A stretch of DNA of 33,750 nt from an uncultured bacterium (GTDB lineage: Bacteria; Patescibacteriota; Minisyncoccia; Phycocordibacterales; UBA9973): positions 1 through 33,750 of the forward strand of contig CAIYVW010000006.1 of NCBI GenBank assembly GCA_903929735.1, given 5' to 3'. A model generated the notes under the pieces. That model saw only the letters and a program-made list of their open reading frames with translations. It made no database searches and was not told the origin of the DNA. The position numbers and the translations under genes are program-made. Positions 31,449 through 33,750 of the stretch are shown here, piece after piece (the first letter of the stretch is position 1; each line of letters starts with the position of its first letter).

Positions 31449-32465
31449 TTAACCTTCTTCTATAGGAGTAACTTCCCTGTGCTTCTTCTTGTATATAAAT
31501 ATTACTAGCCAAAAAATAAATATTAAAAATACAAAAATCCAGAATGGATTAATATAACCGATAAATCCTAAGATACTAAAAGATAGGCTAAAACCTAAGA
31601 AATAACTTGAAATAATATTATCTTTAATAAAGTTCCATAGCATTTTTAGAAAATTCAAAATGTTATTCCAAAAAGAATTTTTAGTAGATGTTGAAATATT
31701 TGTAGTTTTACTTAAACTTGAAATAAGTTTCTTTGCAGGCTCTTTACTAGGATTAAAAATTTGTGGTTGTTCTAGCGGTTCAGGATTTACAAAAACATCT
31801 TCTTTTCGAATTATTGTTTTTATTTTTCTAACAACATGAATACCTTTTTTAACTGGTTTAATGATTAAATTAATTTCTGGAGTTGTTATCGTGACTGGAG
31901 GTGTTGGTGGTATATAAAATGAACCACCCCCACTACTTGAACCACCTGATGAAGCTGATCCCCCACCACCAGGTGAAGTATTTCTAGCTCCTACAGGCCT
32001 CCAATCAGTAGAGACACAAGCATTTAAAACTGTGCAATCAAATCTAATCCATCCATAATTTTCAGACCAAGCATAACCAACAAATTGACCATTATTATTG
32101 ATAGTAACTCCCCCTTTAGACGGAGCGAAATTTATCCAACCTGATTCGCTACCCCAAGCATAGCCTCCCACAATACCATTTATTGTATTTGTCACCCCAC
32201 CATAAGTGGGACTAAAGTTTACCCAACCAAAAGTCTCGGACCAAGCATTACCTGTAATTTTTGTATCGGAAATATTTACAATACTACCAAGAATTGTTTT
32301 AAAATTAATAATTGTTGTAGTACTACATAAACTATCTCTACAAAGTAAAGCATTATGATATATCGGATCTATTGTGCCATTACTAACAGAAGCTTCTACT
32401 TTAAAAGAGCAGGCTATAAATACAAAAATTAATAAATATTTAAAGTTTTTTAGAAATGAAAACAT
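31449..32465 (-). CDS. Surface protein with three 29-residue aromatic repeats
   Basis: 338 aa. A signal peptide (NFKYLLIFVFIACSFKVEAS, about 7-26) is followed by three tandem repeats at an exact 29-residue period: GNAWSETFGWVNF (72-84), GYAWGSESGWINF (101-113) and GYAWSENYGWIRF (130-142). A Gly/Ser-rich linker (about 163-182), a basic Lys-rich section (about 197-220) and a C-terminal double membrane segment (about 280-325) ending in KKKHREV follow. Cys at 42, 47, 144 and 150 could form disulphides. The layout is an exposed repeat head on a membrane stalk, perhaps for adhesion or glycan binding. The next upstream gene ends 18 bases before its start, so they share a message. Confidence 0.8.
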   Translation of the reverse strand: MFSFLKNFKYLLIFVFIACSFKVEASVSNGTIDPIYHNALLCRDSLCSTTTIINFKTILGSIVNISDTKITGNAWSETFGWVNFSPTYGGVTNTINGIVGGYAWGSESGWINFAPSKGGVTINNNGQFVGYAWSENYGWIRFDCTVLNACVSTDWRPVGARNTSPGGGGSASSGGSSSGGGSFYIPPTPPVTITTPEINLIIKPVKKGIHVVRKIKTIIRKEDVFVNPEPLEQPQIFNPSKEPAKKLISSLSKTTNISTSTKNSFWNNILNFLKMLWNFIKDNIISSYFLGFSLSFSILGFIGYINPFWIFVFLIFIFWLVIFIYKKKHREVTPIEEG

Positions 32466-32483
32466 AAGTTAGTTAGTAATTGC

Positions 32484-33750
32484 TTAAATTGTAGTATTCG
32501 GGGTAGCAACAACATCAGTAGTTGGTTTTGTTACTTCTGGAGTTATTATTGGTGTTACGGGTGATGGAGTTGGAACTACTGATTCAGTATTTGTAGAAAC
32601 TGGTGTTGAGGATGAATTTGGAATCTGATTAGTATCTGTCGTAGTTATTACAGGTGTAGTGACAACTGTTGTGGGTGGTAAAGAAGGTATAACAACTTGA
32701 GCTGCATTACTGTGGTCTAATATTTTTTGCAATTGATCTTTTGTTATACATAAATCATCAAGACATAATTTCTTGGTATGCACTTCTCCAAAGAAAACAA
32801 TTTGTAAATTATTAGTAGCATCAGACAAGAAGTTCTTTATAAGAGAACCCATAGATAAAGAATTATCCATATCAAAAGATTTCAAATTATCAACTTTTAG
32901 ATTCATCTCCTGTATACCTTTTACTAAATAAGGAGTGATATTAGCGTAACTTATAGATTTAAGATTATTTTTTGAATCTGTCAAAACTAAGTCTGGAAAT
33001 ATTTGCTCCATTTGCTGAGCTATGAAACCGGTATGTTTACTATCTGTATTTAATTCACTATTCCAATTATACTTTACAGGTGTAAGTTCTAATAATTTGT
33101 CTAGAATAGTTTTTGATGTGTCTATTGGTATTGTCTGTAGAGCAAATTCTTTGTCTTCAAGAGTTATAATATTCTTCTTTAGATTTATATCTGACGAACA
33201 AGAGAGTGATGAAGTCGTAGGATTAATATCACAAGTTCCAGTAGAATTTGCAAAACGAGCAACAACTCCTGAAATTCCATCATTCCCTACTTGTAGATTA
33301 TATTCTGGAGAAATATTACCTATACCAACACTTCCGTCTCCTAAAATCCTCATTTTTTCAGTTGGTATATTATCACCTGAACCGAAACTGCCTGGATTAG
33401 CAGTATAAAAACCAATTTCTGAAGATCCATTACCAGATGAAATTCCTGATTCTAAATTTAATTTACCTCCATTTGAACCAGGTATACCTTGTATAGAACC
33501 TCCTGCTGATATAGTCAGAGAATAACCATTTTGTGATGGGTAAGGTATTTGATTTCTAGTCATACCAATTGTTCTATCAGAATAACCATTAAGAGATATA
33601 GTAGAAGAAGGGTCACTTACCCCTACCCCCACATTACCATTCCCTAATATAGTCATCTTCTCTGTTGGATTATTATCTGTTGTACCAGAAGTACTAGCAT
33701 TAGAAGTAAATAAACGTATAGCTGAATTACCTGTTCCTGTTGATATACCA
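32484..33750 (-). CDS. Surface fibre protein with S74 intramolecular chaperone domain (partial)
   Basis: The frame is open through the window edge, so the N-terminus lies outside. Counting from the Met codon at 33656, residues 1-150 hold Gly/Ser-rich fibre-like repeats (TILGNGNVGVG, MRILGDGSVGIG). Then comes a Peptidase_S74 domain starting SSDINLKKNI (S155-D156, K160), where related phage tailspikes cleave themselves between Ser and Asp using that Ser/Lys pair; GFIAQQMEQIFPDLV and SISYANITPYLVKGIQEM are further family motifs. After the domain comes an unusual extension of about 130 residues with KKLCLDDLCITKDQLQKIL and a Thr/Pro-rich tail. Probably a trimeric surface fibre or adhesin rather than a phage gene; no other phage gene is nearby. 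Confidence 0.88.
   Translation of the reverse strand, partial: GISTGTGNSAIRLFTSNASTSGTTDNNPTEKMTILGNGNVGVGVSDPSSTISLNGYSDRTIGMTRNQIPYPSQNGYSLTISAGGSIQGIPGSNGGKLNLESGISSGNGSSEIGFYTANPGSFGSGDNIPTEKMRILGDGSVGIGNISPEYNLQVGNDGISGVVARFANSTGTCDINPTTSSLSCSSDINLKKNIITLEDKEFALQTIPIDTSKTILDKLLELTPVKYNWNSELNTDSKHTGFIAQQMEQIFPDLVLTDSKNNLKSISYANITPYLVKGIQEMNLKVDNLKSFDMDNSLSMGSLIKNFLSDATNNLQIVFFGEVHTKKLCLDDLCITKDQLQKILDHSNAAQVVIPSLPPTTVVTTPVITTTDTNQIPNSSSTPVSTNTESVVPTPSPVTPIITPEVTKPTTDVVATPNTTI

Noticed and set aside
32484-33750. A prophage tail-fibre region
   Set aside because: S74 domains occur in phage tailspikes, but no other phage gene is present and the neighbour is a membrane-anchored surface protein. 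A cellular surface fibre is more likely.
1-33750. tRNA or rRNA genes, insertion sequences with transposase
   Set aside because: None seen on either strand when scanning by eye. A dedicated tRNA search was not possible.

Overview
The window reads as a chromosome segment of a Patescibacteria/CPR bacterium, most likely a parcubacterium. This is an inference from gene content, since no 16S gene is present. The supporting signs are: low GC; start codons without Shine-Dalgarno sequences, usually in a TAAATA-ATG setting; several apparently leaderless promoters; a secE-nusG-rplK cluster that stops at a terminator with no rplA; an EF-P loop of the kind I recall from CPR genomes; and surface proteins typical of the group (peptidoglycan-binding, SIMPL, S74 chaperone).

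Layout. 1-5.4 kb is a surface-polysaccharide locus: three very A/T-rich glycosyltransferase genes on the + strand converge with, and overlap, a flippase-epimerase pair on the - strand. 5.65-7.7 kb is a Wzy/O-antigen-ligase-like membrane protein with C-terminal TPRs, bracketed by palindromic repeats. 8.0-9.8 kb is a secreted peptidoglycan-binding surface protein. 9.8-10.9 kb has no gene but is full of palindromes. 10.9-16.6 kb carries a winged-helix protein (-), then ftsK, a small anchored protein, recA and efp (+). 16.7-20.6 kb (-) carries an unrecognised 454-aa protein, secE-nusG-rplK and a SIMPL protein. 20.7-26.2 kb (-) is one operon: FKBP isomerase, membrane-fusion protein, ABC ATPase and two MacB-type permeases. 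26.3-31.3 kb (-) holds a sigma-70 factor that resembles the Bacteroidota primary sigma, then a broken-up str operon (rpsL, rpsG, a Cas2/PaaX-like gene, a 47-aa ORF, fusA). 31.4 kb to the end holds two surface proteins, the last cut by the window edge.

The most unusual content lies between and inside these genes. (1) A winged-helix plus Cas2-like gene fills the space between two GATA-loop palindromes that are inverted relative to each other, and this unit sits between rpsG and fusA. (2) Two palindrome families share a TGG/CCA centre and differ by a compensatory stem change (CAGACGT versus CAGAGGT). The first occurs only at 5.4-7.9 kb and the second at 10.8-20.7 kb. (3) Three long-stem elements lie at 10.7, 14.6 and 15.9 kb, the last two flanking recA. 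They have related cores and outer stems that differ in sequence but still pair. One has a palindrome of family 2 inside it. (4) Three genes have TATAAT exactly six bases before the ATG.

In the 5.4-20.7 kb interval almost every intergenic space longer than about 100 bases contains one of these palindromes. Perfect-stem bidirectional terminators separate most transcription units.
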